The notes beneath the pieces were generated by a model, which did not search any database, was not told where the DNA came from, and saw nothing but the letters and a program-made list of their open reading frames with translations. From Anarhynchus alexandrinus (Eukaryota; Chordata; Aves; Charadriiformes; Charadriidae): 64,000 nt of DNA. Both the position numbers and the translations under genes were made by a program. The stretch spans positions 589,064 through 653,063 of the forward strand of contig VUYV01000296.1 in assembly GCA_008711295.1 (NCBI GenBank). Direction: 5' to 3'. Shown piece by piece: positions 48,350 to 61,290 of the stretch (the first letter of the stretch is position 1; each line of letters opens with the position of its first letter).

Positions 48350-51300
48350 CAGAGAGGGAGAGAGACAAATGTTTTAATCAGAAGAACAAAGAAAACCCAT
48401 GTGTACTCGTCAGTAAGAGGGTTAGTGGGGAGAATTTACTTTTTTTTAATTAAAAAAGTGAAAAATTAAGTCTCGCTGTTAGACCACTTGTTTCTGTTTC
48501 AAATGATCTGGCTGCATCATTACTTATTAATCGATACTGTTTTTCTGTGCACAGGGAACTTATTTATTGTATTTATAAAACACTGCCTGATGAACAGGGT
48601 GGCTGCTTACAGTGCGGTGATATTGAAGTACTTTGTGTTATAAATATTTTTAATGATCCCTTTGTTGATGAATGGATTATTCCTCTCGGCGAAGGCGAGG
48701 GCTCACCCAAGTAGCTTAAGAGAACAATTTGAGTGTCAGTTTCACAAGTGAAAAAAATCCGAAAAGGAAAAGGAAGCAATTCATTCACAACGGGACATGG
48801 TGCAGAGGAGGATAACCTGCCTTCAAAGATTTTTGTTTCGAGTATTATAATGTTTAATAAATAGTTTACTTCAAAGGCCTTTGCTGGAGAAAAAAAAAAA
48901 TAAAATAAGCAGCTTTCCTGCTATTCTTGTTCACTGGTCCAGTGTTGCTATAAGTAGCTCATATCCTGTCCTCTGTGGTCTCAGGTGGTTAGCTTTTGTT
49001 TGGGAAACTGAAGCTTCAACCAAAAGAGCCATGCCACCAGTTAAATTATTAGGTAGCTGACAATATGTCTCGAAAAATCAATGGAACTCATTGTGGAACT
49101 TGGGGGGGTGACTTTGGCAGGGGAGGAGGGGTGTCGGTATTATTTTGGGTGATGAGCAAAGGCGACAGATCAGATTATGTAAAAATAGAAGTTGCTAAGA
49201 AAGGCGTCTAAAGTAAATTCTTCACTTCCATCTTCCCCCACAGTGTGCTTTTTTCCAAGTATTGTTAAAGTTTCATAGAGTACAAGATATATTGGGAGGT
49301 CATTTGATCTGTCCTCAGTGTCATGATTAGCTATAACAAACCCCATTCCTGTTTGAAGTTTTTCTGACCTGTTCTGTATCCATTTTGGTATTTCTGTATT
49401 GTTTTGTTTCTGCGAAACGTTGTGCTTTGTATTTGTGTTCCATCGAGTAAAGAAATTACTCAAGGCTTAAAGGAAAAGGCTTGGGTGTTTCCCAAATAAT
49501 TACATCTTAGGTTTTCTAGTTCTGGGCATACGAACTAAGCTACTGTTTTGTTTTCTTCCGTTGTTTTTAATTCTAAGTAGTTTCAAATCATTTGAGGGAG
49601 TAGCATTATGTTGCTGCCATCCTTCTAAGCCTCATGTTTGTCCCTCACTGTGAGCTCCCCATTTTGGGGGCACAGTCTGGATCTGAAAGCAAAACCGTTC
49701 AGTCTCTAAGGTAAGGATCATGAAACAGAATTGCAAAGCTCCAGTCTTCAATTTGTAGCCCGCTGTAGCCAAAACCGAAAGTTGACAGGACTTTGAAGAG
49801 AGCTGAGCAGTAAAAGCAAAGAAATTCTGCTGGAGCTATCTCTACTTCACCCATGCTCTTACATGATTGAACATGGACAGTTTTTAACAGGGTTTAACTC
49901 ACTCCTCCCCAATAATACATTTTCCTGAGATCACATCAGGTGTTTAAGGTCTGTAACATAACCACTAGAGCAGCTTGCTCCGATTGGAGATGTATTGGGA
50001 TGAGTCCCAGGGCTGCACACCCTGGTTTACTTGGTCACATCAAAGTCAGAAATTTCCATGAGTTTCCACAAGTGGATAGAAGAATATCCAATGTGTAATA
50101 TATTACTGCTCAGTGGAAAAAGCAATCAATATCCTGTCTCTAGGAGCGTATCTCTTGTATCCTGCACTTGCTTTCCAGTTAAATGGTAGGTAGTAAGAAT
50201 GATGGGGCTTGATCAGTGCTTCAAGATCCAAAACACGGCCCCCAACAAAATGGCAAGAGAAAACTGAACGTGTAAATGGGCCAAGAGAGATGAAGAAGAT
50301 GCCTGGTGATGTTTCAGAGACACATCGTTTGGCCCTAATTTCAATGTTTTCCCTATGAAATATCCTGTATTTCCAGCCATGACAACTCCAAGCCAATGAA
50401 ACAAGAAATATTCTCCTCACATCTGACTTTGTCTAGGGGGAAGATGTTTTTGTCACTGAGGTTCAGTGGGAAAAGGAGAAGGCTGAGTGCAAGGACAAAC
50501 AACAGTTCTCCAGAAACAAGACATTGTAATCACCTGTAAGGGAGGGCCTCTGATAGGCAAAATACAGTCTTTCTCCAAGACAAAATACGTAAGGCATAAC
50601 ACTGAGCTGTCTCGAAGTCTGTTTTTCTGTTCCATAAGATATGATCTACTGTAACATCCTTGGTTACTCGGGCTGGAGGAAAGTTTGTTTTACCAAATAA
50701 TCCACATGCAGAAAAGTAGAGGTGATTCTGAGAATATTTTAGAGCTTCACCACTGATTCTTTGAGTCTTTGCTATTGACTGTGCATTTCGTCAGAGTCAT
50801 CATCTGATGACTATGAAATACTTAGTCCCCAGAATGTGTCAAGGAAGCAATTACCTCAAATCAGCTCTTGTTCAACTTGCAGCTAATGAATAACTATTAC
50901 AAACCGATTAGTGCTCTAATGGTAATTAGTAAAGTGGGTAAAATAACTGGAAATTAAAACGATTACACTTGCTTGTTTGGAATTCCACGTTGAGCAGTAA
51001 ATGTTGTATTTCTCCAGTCAGAAATAATATATGGTCACCTGTGTGTTTATGCTACCACGCCACTCAGACAAATCCTCTGCACCTCAAGCAGTTGTTTGAA
51101 GGGAGAGGACATACTACGCAGCGATGACCAGGACTGCCAAGAAGCTCGAGGAAAATTGTGCCTTGTTATCACCATGGGCCCTTTCAGCCCAGTTCTTCTT
51201 CACCATGTGTGCACCTGCTCACATTCTGCCAAGCTCCTGCCCCACTCCTACAAGCTCTTCCTTACTCAAAGATTATGCAAAAGTCTTTGGTGTATACCTT

Positions 51301-54300
51301 GTGGATGAGTTCTTATCTGCCGGACCCGCAGTCCGGGGTCCTTTCCACATCTCCAGGTCCAGTAATGTCTTCCTTTAGATGAACTCTCTGTAGAAAATTC
51401 AGAGGCTGTTTGTATTTTGTCTTAAGCAAACTCAACTGCCATGGAGGAAAGCCATGAAACTCTCTCCTAATCGTCCACCAGCAAATTTATGCAACAGTGA
51501 CTCGCCTCATTTTGGTTTGGTTTTTTTTTTTATTTTTACACAAAAGGGCTTTTTGTGGAGAGGTGGTTCCCCTTATCCCACCATGATAAAACTGCATAGC
51601 TGTGCTTCCTTTTAAAGGAGAGTGTAGTTGTGGATCCTTTTGTCTCATGTCTCTTTTGCTAATGTTTCCTGAATGAGGGACAGCATTTTCCAGGATTGAG
51701 AAGAACAGCAGTCTGAATTTCACCCACCCTAATGGAAGCGGCCAAAAATTAGACATCACAATCTGAGATTACTCGGTCAGTAGAGAGAATCAGGTACTTC
51801 CAGGGGCGATTCTCTTCCATGTGCTTCTCTGCTTGATCTGTAAAGGGGTTGAAGTTCCCGTGTTCAAACTTTGATATCTAACTTTCATGCGTGTAATGTA
51901 CCCCAGACATCTATAGGGAGCTGACAGCTATAACACAGGACCTACAGGTGCCCTGTAGTTTTCTAGAGCAGCATGCAGAAACCAGATGGGACACCTTAAA
52001 GCATCCAGAATGGCAATGGTACCTGAAGCTCACCCCTAAAGCTGGGTGAGATGTTACAGGAAGTTTTTGTTAGAGCCTAGAATGTAGCGGGAGCATTACC
52101 AACAGAGTTTCTCTTTCATGTGTGACATACTACCTAATACCTTAAACTTCCTCTAGGATGCCTTTCAAAATTTATGAGAACAAAAGAAAGCCATGTTTTG
52201 TTCCGTGTTTCATGTTGCTGATCACAATAAACCCCCCTCCACTTAACCCCCCCTACATGCATTCTTGCGCAGGAAAGAATTCTTATGACTGTAAGAGAAA
52301 AGGTTTTATAAACCTCAAAACAGAACTAAATTCTTACATGTATGTCTCCTTATTTAAACATGTATGTGCACACATGTAAATACGTATGTATAATTTGTAC
52401 ATACACAGTGAAGATTTATATGCTTATATATAAATATTGTTTATAAAGATTAAACTTAGTCGACAAAAAGGAAACAGTTTAACGTAAATACAGATGAATC
52501 AGATGATGATTGCACTTTGTGTGTTCAGGTAGTAAGGTTCTGCGTGTGATGAGGAAGCTTAATTTGTTTTTTCCCCTGTATGTGACTTTGTTGATGTGAA
52601 TGTTAAATGAATTAGTGGAGTTATAAAGCCAGTTAATAACTGGTATTTCAAATTAAATAGCCAAATGTTGGAAAAATGAGGCTGGGAGGAATAGAAATAG
52701 AAAGGAAAAACAGCAGAGAAAAGTAAAAGTGTTCCTTGGTGGTGGTTGTTGACTGCTACGTGTTAAATTGCCTCACTGCCCCACTGGCAAACCTTCAGTT
52801 TTGTGGACTCCAGCAGTTACAGTACCTCTTCTGCATTGAACATATGTTGTATTGATTACTGTTTGTCATTATGGGCACTTGAAATGTAAATTACGGAAGC
52901 TTCTCTTCTGCTTGTGGTTTAACATTTTAGGGGAAATAATTTTAAGCGTAGATTGTTTATTGTGATTCAGTTTTATCTTTATTCTGTGAAGCTAGATATA
53001 GCGTTTGTGCTATTTTTGGGAGAATTGTGGTAGGTTATGGTTGACATAAGGATGTTTTTATGAAACACAGGTAAAGGGGAGGAAAGATGGATGACGCATG
53101 CCGGCATGCTGTATTTTTTGCAAGCAGACATCAAAACAATGATAGAAGTTATATATGGTCAGATTATTTTTTTTTACGGAAAGGAGCTACTTTAGATTTT
53201 CATTAATTCAGTTTTTTCCCAAGAAAGCCAACTTCAGTCTTAAAACACATGTATAAAAAAGCTGTGAAGTGGTAGTTGATTTCTGAAAGATGTGAACGGT
53301 GAAGACTGTTTGTATTTAAAATCGCCATTCACCTCTCTCAGTAAATATATGAAAATGTGCCAGTGTTATTCTAAAGCATTCTGCTTTTGTTTTCTTGGCT
53401 CTTACACAAAGAATATCTGAATACTAAATCAATAGTAAAACATGAGATCAAGTGTGCTATGGAAGTGCTTTTCTTCAGTGTACTTCCTAGAATTTTTTAT
53501 AAAGTAAAAGCGGGATCGCTCAGTACACATAAAGGTTGAGGAACTTGCTAGAAAGAAGGAGTGCTACCTTGGTAGCTGGGAAAATCACTGGTGCAGCATG
53601 ACTTCAGAAATAGTGCAAGCTAGGTTAAGTTACTCCAGGAAAAATGAAAACTGACTTAAAAAGATTAAAAAGCTGACGGATTGTGGGGATTCAAGGACAC
53701 ATTTTATAAGGGAGAAAGCAAACAGAAGACCAGCTGCCCCTGAAAGTGAGTGGTCACGCACACCCGTGTCTTTAATGTCTTCTAAAATCTCCTTTTCACA
53801 CGTTTTACTTTAAAATTGCCCTAAATGAAATGACTTTGCCGAAGTTGTTTAGTTCATTTTGAAGTTAACAGAGAAGTTATGTCAATCTTGTTAACACTAG
53901 TTTTGTTTTCGATGTACGTAATATAACTTAAAATTATTATTAGCTTATATTAACTGATACTACATTTATATATTTTTTCTAAATGAAAAATGTTGTCTTG
54001 ACGTATTTTCTTTCTCTGTTTTTAACAGAACAAATTGAAATTCATGCAATGTGCCCTTCACCGTACAGTGTTGTCTTTCACATGATACTCATGTGATGCT
54101 TAAGAGTTCAAACAATAATGTTTTTCAAGAAATGCTGAGAATCTCTGATATTTCTTTCTTGAGTTTTCCTTTTTTTCTGTCCGCTCTCTCGTGCAGCATA
54201 ACCTTGTCAGAGGATGATGTTCAATGTGCAGCGGTGCTGCCTGCTAAATTTTCAGATGGTTACTATACCGGTGCTGACTATGAAAATCAGTTTTTCCTTC

Positions 54301-55689
54301 TATGAAACCTAAAAGAAGTAAAAAGACCTGAAGCAAACTCAGCCTTCACTTCAGTTACAATTCAGTCATACGCCAGAAAACTCACATTTCTGAGTATCGA
54401 TTGTGTTCATTTACCACAGCAAAGTGCATTCATTGATAACTACCTGCTGGTATTGAATCAATCTTATGTGAAGCACAGGGCATTATTGTCAGGTAGGGTA
54501 AATAATATTGATTCTATTTTAAAATGAATACGGCATAGGAGAAATTAATTTGATTCTATGAAGTCATTTAATTACGTCCTATCGACTATATAAACAGGGA
54601 AGGTCATGTAATAATATGATATCATGAGGCAAGTTACAGCTGCAAGCTTTAGCAAGGTTACCCCTCCATAATGGCAGTAAACACATTTTGTTTTTGTTTT
54701 GTACTAAAGGAGGAAGAGAAATCCAATGCCTGTAATCGATCTTAAAGTAGGATCCCAATTGGTACCAAATCCTCTGACACTCTGTAAGTGGAACTATAGT
54801 CTTCACGGAGTGCAGCAAACTGGGTCCTTGCTTATGTTGTAGGTCAGCAGATTTTGAAGCTTCAAATATTATTCTGACTAATGTTCTCTGCTGTCAAAAC
54901 TCCTTATCTTCCAAAATAAGCAAATAATCAGGAATGGGAGAAGGGAGCTGTGTTGATTATACCTTTTTGCTTGATCATCTTTCAAGCTATTGGTGCTGTG
55001 AAAGAGTAGCAGGGAAGGAGAAGTACAATAAGCACAGCTACCGCGAACATGAGTAAGCTGTGGAGATAGCCTCGCGATTGCTCTTCCATCTATAATGGTG
55101 GTGATGAACTGTATTACAGTAAAGTTGTTAAACAGCAGCAGCTAAAGCAATGAAACTGAAACACGGAACCCTTTTTGGATTACAGGCAACCATGCAACTG
55201 AGATTTAGTCATTGATCATATACCCCCCAAACACTGTTGTCTTAGGCTGTACAGTTAATCTTGAAGTCTTAATATATGAGAAAGTATGATAATCAATTAT
55301 CATATACAATATGAAGAGAGCAGGAGACACTGAGAATTTTGCCAGTGCCCTGTGACCCTTGTCTCATTTTAAATATTTAAGAGCAAATAACTTGCAGCCA
55401 AGTTGTGGCCATCTAGAATTCAATAATTTTGGAAACAGTAGTGATGTCAAAAGAGCTGGAGGAATAACAACAGTTGTCTGTATTTGAAATGGAGGTAGAG
55501 GATGTGAACCAGTGACTATAACTGGTGGGTACAGTTTTATCTTGAGTGAAATTTGTCTGTAGAAAGTAATCCATAGAGAAATGAAAGTAGGTGAATAATT
55601 ATCACTGATCAATGTTACAGAAATTGACATAAATGTCGGTATGATTACATATACTTTTTTGACAACAGAACTTTGGTATCGTATATTCA

Positions 55690-55870
55690 GATGTCTTTAG
55701 GCATCAGGCTTAAAGGTCCAGAGGGGCTTAAGTGCCTATTTTGGCACCTACAGCAAGACTCCAGTGCAATTTAGGTGTCTCAGTCAAAGAAAGTGATCCA
55801 GGAAGCTTAAGGTCCAGTAACCTTCTAAGTGTCCTCAGGACACCTAAAATAGGTTTCACAGCTGTCTAAC
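55690..55870. repeat. Possible ancient interspersed repeat remnant
   Basis: Contains repeated motifs of the 'ttaggcac/ttaggtgtct/ggcaccta' kind. 'agtgcctattttggcaccta' at 55731-55750 has a partial inverted match (cacctaaaataggt) at 55841-55854. Similar motifs occur in old amniote DNA-transposon-like repeats. Identity not established. Confidence 0.35.
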
Positions 55871-56701
55871 TAAAGGTACCTGCATCTTCTCAGCAGCCCT
55901 GCTCTGCTGAACTAGATATCAAATGTTCACTTATCCTCACTGTGCCGCTGAAACAAAGTACTTAAACTCATCTCAAGTCTCCTGAGAGAAGTGTCTTCAC
56001 AAAACATCTAGCATGGGTGGGCAGCATTGAGTTCAACCCAAAGCCTAGCAGCTGTGGCCACGTTCATCAAAATCCATAGTGGTGGAAGGTAAAGATGCTC
56101 GCTTTTAGTAGCTCCCCTTGCTGCTGGGAGCTCATGCCTAGAAGGCTGGAGATAGAGGTTCTGTGCTGACTTCCATGTGATGGGTTTAACATCTGCTCTG
56201 TCCCTGTGGTATATGGTAATTGCCAAGTCTTAAGGTGGTAGAGGGGAAAAAAAAATAGTGCTTGAGCCATTCTGCTGGGAAAGCAGATTCTTGTCCCCAT
56301 TTTCAGAACTGTTGGCCTCTGTCAGACTAGGCAGCTGGGTAACTCTGAGAGCAGAAAGCAGGAGGCAGTTTTCTTCTCTCCCCAGCTGAATTCCTCAGCC
56401 TTTAAGCTTCAGAACCAGTTTTGTTCCTTCCTTGTCCCCATTCTCCACTAGTGACTGCATAACTGCCCTCCTTACACAGCAGGAGTGGTCTTCTTTGAGC
56501 ACCCTATAGTCAATTTTTTATTATTTAAATTACTGAGTCCATTTTGAAGTAGGGAGTGCTGAGCTGCATGTTGATTGTCCTTTCAATAGGTTTGCCCTGC
56601 TTGGTCATGTGTGTTGCAGTTTTAGTTACCTACTGATGAAAGTCCTCCTTTAGCACCCAGGGCAGGATTGCCTTGTCAGCCAAATTCCAGCCATTTAAGT
56701 T

Positions 56702-56730
56702 TAAAAAAAAAAAGAAAAAAAAAAAAGATT
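56702..56730. repeat. A-rich simple tract
   Basis: An A run interrupted once by G, followed by a T run at 56731-56738, so the segment could fold back on itself. Confidence 0.8.
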
Positions 56731-57951
56731 TTTTTTCAATTTGTCTTACTTAAAAATTTTATTTGTAAACAGTGTTACGAGACTGATCTGTTCAACTTTG
56801 TTCTTATCCCACAATGAAACATTCTCAGTTCCATTTTTTTGCAAATCTGACATTTGCGGATGATCTGGGAAGCTTTAAAGCATCAGGATAACCTGCATGT
56901 TTCTTCCTAATGTTATACTGAGTAGTGAGGGTATTGTGGTGGATAAAATCAGTACTAGTTATTTCCAGTCTTACAACCCTTTCCTTCTCTTCATCCTCAT
57001 TTTACTCTACGCTGTGATGCTCAGGAATTTGTATGTCTCAGCAGTGTTCTTTGTTGTTACTAGTTTGTTTTCCTGTTCCCACACCAGGTTTATGTAATTA
57101 TTGATAACACAGACTCACTCAGGTTGCTGTTTATGCCAAGTGTGATTAACTGGTATGTTGAAAATAGGTATGTAACTATGGATGTGTTACCCTACCATGT
57201 TACCGCTGCTAAAATTCTTTCCAGTTGACTGTTTTTCACATCGTGGACAGTGGATCACTCCTGGTCTTCTCCTGGGGTAGAGAAATTCACTGTGTGATTA
57301 ACAATAGACTTGAGAATGAGTTCAGGTTCCTTGTGAGTAGCGGCTTTGGTTTTTTTTTTGGAAGCAAGGACCCCCAGGTAAAGAAACATAACCAAGTTTT
57401 CTGGTGATCAAATTAAGTGCGCTACAAGTTGCATTTCACCTCTTAAGCCGGCGGAGAAATTAGCCTGGTGACCCTGGAAAATAGCTCTTGGGCCTAAACC
57501 AGTAGTAACTGCAAATGTAATAGGCCAGATCTACTGTAGGTTGTCTGAGCAATCGCTCTGTTGGATTACACTCAGAAAAATGCTGGTGTGAGAAATAAAC
57601 ATAGTTTAGATACATAATAGGAAACGACAGATGTATAAAATGCATCTCTAAAAGAAATCCTATAATAGCAATTGCAAATGTATTTCCCATGATAAAAAAA
57701 AAAAAGATTGTTCAGTGAAGTGAAGAGTAGGACTGATAAAATATTTATTCAAAGTCCGTTATCATTGAGTTTTATTTGCATTTAAAGAAATATTCCTAGC
57801 TTTCTTTCTCCACTGTTTTCATTAGGATCGTCTGAAAGAGTTTCACGTGATCCTTTAATTGTTATGTCAAAAATTAAGTCAGGAGCAGAGATGAAACTAC
57901 AGAGATCAATATACTCCGTGCTCTGAATGCCTCACAAAAACTTAGTCTAAT

Positions 57952-57970
57952 TACAAAAAAAAAAAAAANA
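57952..57970. repeat. A run containing a single N
   Basis: A homopolymer of about 17 A with N at 57969. Probably a base-calling or contig-join uncertainty in a homopolymer. Confidence 0.85.
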
Positions 57971-60900
57971 CTTTAACCAACAACTTCAAAATATTGCCCT
58001 GAGGACAGAGGTTAAATCAATTATGAAGTAGTGGCCAAAGCTCACACGCTAATAACTGGCGCGGGGGGTGCTGGGGTGGGGGTGGTTACAAGTTGTTAAC
58101 TGAGGTGCTCCCGTCCAATCTTCATTTGGGTGATTGCATTCTACTGCCCTATCAAGCATAATTGCACACGATAATGTTCATCGCTTCGTCCCTGGTCCCA
58201 AACCCACTGAATAGTGTTGCTATTCGCTGGTAAATGACTCCCAGGACTCACTTCTTACCTGAGCCTCTTATGTGAGTGTTATGGCTTTGGGCTAAGACAG
58301 CTTAGTCATAAATTCTCTAATGTGTATTTGGCAATTATTAATTTTGTATCTGTGTGAGTGAAATATTTATAAATATAAGCCTGTTTTTTAAATAGCTGCT
58401 CCAATTCATCAGTACACGTAAGGGATATGTTTAACTACATGAGTGCTTAAAGCTGAAAATAAGTAAGAAAACCCTTGGAGGGTTTTCTTTTTTTCAATTT
58501 TTACTATCCATTTGATCTCTTTTTTTTTTTGTCTGCTCTGCAGTATTTTATGTATGATATGCAGTGTCAGTTGAAAGAAAAAATGTAGAAATGGTCCTTG
58601 GAGCAGAACTGGCCCCTACTTTCCTGACTTGTGGGTCACATCTGGGCTTAGAGAAGGAAGTAGCCGTATTACTGCGTTCTTAGGAGGTGCAGCAGCAGAA
58701 CTCTAAACATATATTTTGAACCAGGGAGGAGGATAGAATATAAGTACCTTCAGTGTTAAGTGACAGATGATCATGGGTTTGTGTTGTATTGCCATTTTGG
58801 GTTTAGGTGTTTCAGTTCTGCCTAAGGGTCCTGCTTTGGGTATGTAAGTCTTTTATTGCCTCTAGCCCTTAGATTTAGGCAATCTGCCTTAGAAAGGCAA
58901 AGGTTGTCATGTAAGGTTTGAATTATAAAAACACTAGTCTGTAATGTAAAAACATGTTTTAAGTCCTACAGGAATAGTGCTGCTAGTAATCATAGATGCA
59001 ACCGCATGTATTTCTGAATTACAAAGGTTAAAGAATGTGCATCTATTGCTAAAGTGGATATCCATCCTATTGTTGTGAAGTGATCCCTGAAAATTTAATG
59101 ATAGGAAGCAGGTATAATACTGGTGCTGTAGCTGCACTATTGCTGAGGCTTCCATGATGATTTAGTATCCAGAATAATTAAGAAACATAATTAAAAACTG
59201 TTCTATTACATATCATAAAATTTATAGAGTTTTTGTGGATTTTCATAGTCTTACCACCAGTCTTTTTGTTAATTTTATTGCATCTGAAATAAAAACTAAG
59301 TTTCCTTAAACCAGGGAATGCAAAAGCAGAGCATAACTTTCTCTGTGTTATTTAGTAGTTTTTCACCAGCCTCACCCTGAATAAGACAGTAAGGATGAGG
59401 GATTCATTTTTCAAACAAATGATTTTTTTCCAGGCAGATATGTCCATGTTAATGTGCAGTGTAGCAACTCACTTAGTTCTTAAAAGTTCTCACTGAAGAA
59501 GTATCTTGGGTGAGACCATGAACCTACTGAAATCGGTGGGACTACTGACAGAAACAAGTCCAGGATGAAAACAGGTCCAGGATTTAAAGCCTCTCTATCT
59601 CTAACCTGAACAGTGATGCTACTAAGCCCCCTGAATCAGTTGTCAGGCTGTGTAATCGCCGTGGTGTGAGAGCAGAGTGTCTGGCAGGAGGACGTACGGA
59701 AGAGATTATCACACAGTTCATGTAAAGGTGCACCATCTCGATGGCTTGAGTTCTCATACGTGCAGTCACTCCTTTCTCACGACTTCCCCTCCTGACCAGC
59801 TAGACTCCGGCTTTGAATGCTGAGTTTGCAACAGGCTTACTAATGCATCTGGACTTGGCCACGTTCAAGAGGCTTCGAATGTTAACTTCCCTAAATCCAT
59901 ATTTCGATCCCGAGAGCTTTGTAAACTGAATCAAATCTCTTTAAAAAGGCCTTGGCTTTCTACACACATTCTTCTCCAGTTCTAGATGTCATCGTGCGAC
60001 CTGCTGCACAAAACAAAACAGAAAGATGCTGTGGCTCACCAAGTCGTATTTGGAAGTGTTCCAAGGCAAATTAACGGACCAAGCTCTAACTAGAGCTTGC
60101 CTAACTGTTAGAAAACTGTGTAAGCTGTGCAAGAATGCAGTTTGCTCTGCAATTTTCTCCCTATGAAACGTACAGACTAAAACCATTTTTGCAGTCAGTG
60201 GAAAATAAGACCTATCTAAATGTTCTGCAGGGTTGTAGGTAGCCTCACAGTGAATAAAAGGCCTCTGTGCTCTGCTTTTTCTTCCATTTAAGTGAGTGCC
60301 AAAAGTAGTGCTGAGCTTGAAGAGGAATCAAACATTTGTTATTCCGTGGCCACCCAGAGAGGGAAAAACATTGGTGTCTAGAAATTAAGCAGCATTTGCT
60401 TGACATTTCTGTAAACCAATTCTACTCAATAGTTTGTTGGGGTTTTTTTCTAGAGGGGGAATGCATTGTGCCCCAAATTAGATAGTACTTTTCAAAAAGT
60501 ACTTCCTTACTGAATAACTTACAAATTTGTAGTTAACCAAAACAAACCAGGTTGAAAAATAGGAAGTATCTTACAGGTGTTGGGTTGCTGTGTAATTGGT
60601 ACTATAGTTTCACACATCTTGGTTGGCTTTTCCCTTTTTATAAGACATTACCTTATATAACACCCAGGTCTCTAGTCAAACCAAACTCTACAGGATGCTT
60701 TTGTGAGCCATTTATTGTCAATGACATGCTTTTTATGGTTGTGAGAATCCATTGCTCTAACAAGTTACCTTAGCAAGACAACTTCGTAGTCACCTGTGGC
60801 AATGCAGTTCATCACAACCTTTATTAGTTGGACATCAGCGTAAGTCTCCTTGGACAGTGGCAAACTCCTCCAGGACAGCTGAACCAAACTTCTCTCTGAA

Positions 60901-61215
60901 AGATTTTTAAAGACTTGGTTATAGTGGTATCATTACCACTAACCACAGCTACTTTCCAAGTATAAGAAAAAGAGGAGGGCAAGCGGCTGCTTATGAGGCA
61001 GCATATTTTTATTTGCAGAATACAGAGCCTTCCTAACCGTTATGCCTACGGTACAATTGAAATCTCAGCGCAAACAGATATTATAGTTGCATGTAGGTAA
61101 TGGAGGTTGAAAGCGGCAGCAGACTTTATCTTGCCTGCTACCACTGAGTCTGCTCCATCACCTTCTTTTCCTGCATCCATTCTGTTACAGTGGTCACTAA
61201 AAGTTGATTGTGTGC

Positions 61216-61290
61216 TTTTTTTTGGTTTTGGTTGGGTTTTTTTGTGGGGTGTTTTTGTTTGGTATTTTTTTTGAGAGGGGGTGTGTATTT
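61216..61290 (+). repeat. T/G-rich low-complexity tract
   Basis: Runs of T alternate with G clusters (ggttttggttgggttttttt, then gtggggtgtttttg and similar). It yields Lys/Thr/Pro/Gln-rich chance frames on the minus strand that should not be taken as a gene. Confidence 0.75.

Noticed and set aside
51096..51382. Three overlapping plus-strand frames
   Set aside because: All three plus frames being open points to locally low stop density; no family match in any frame.
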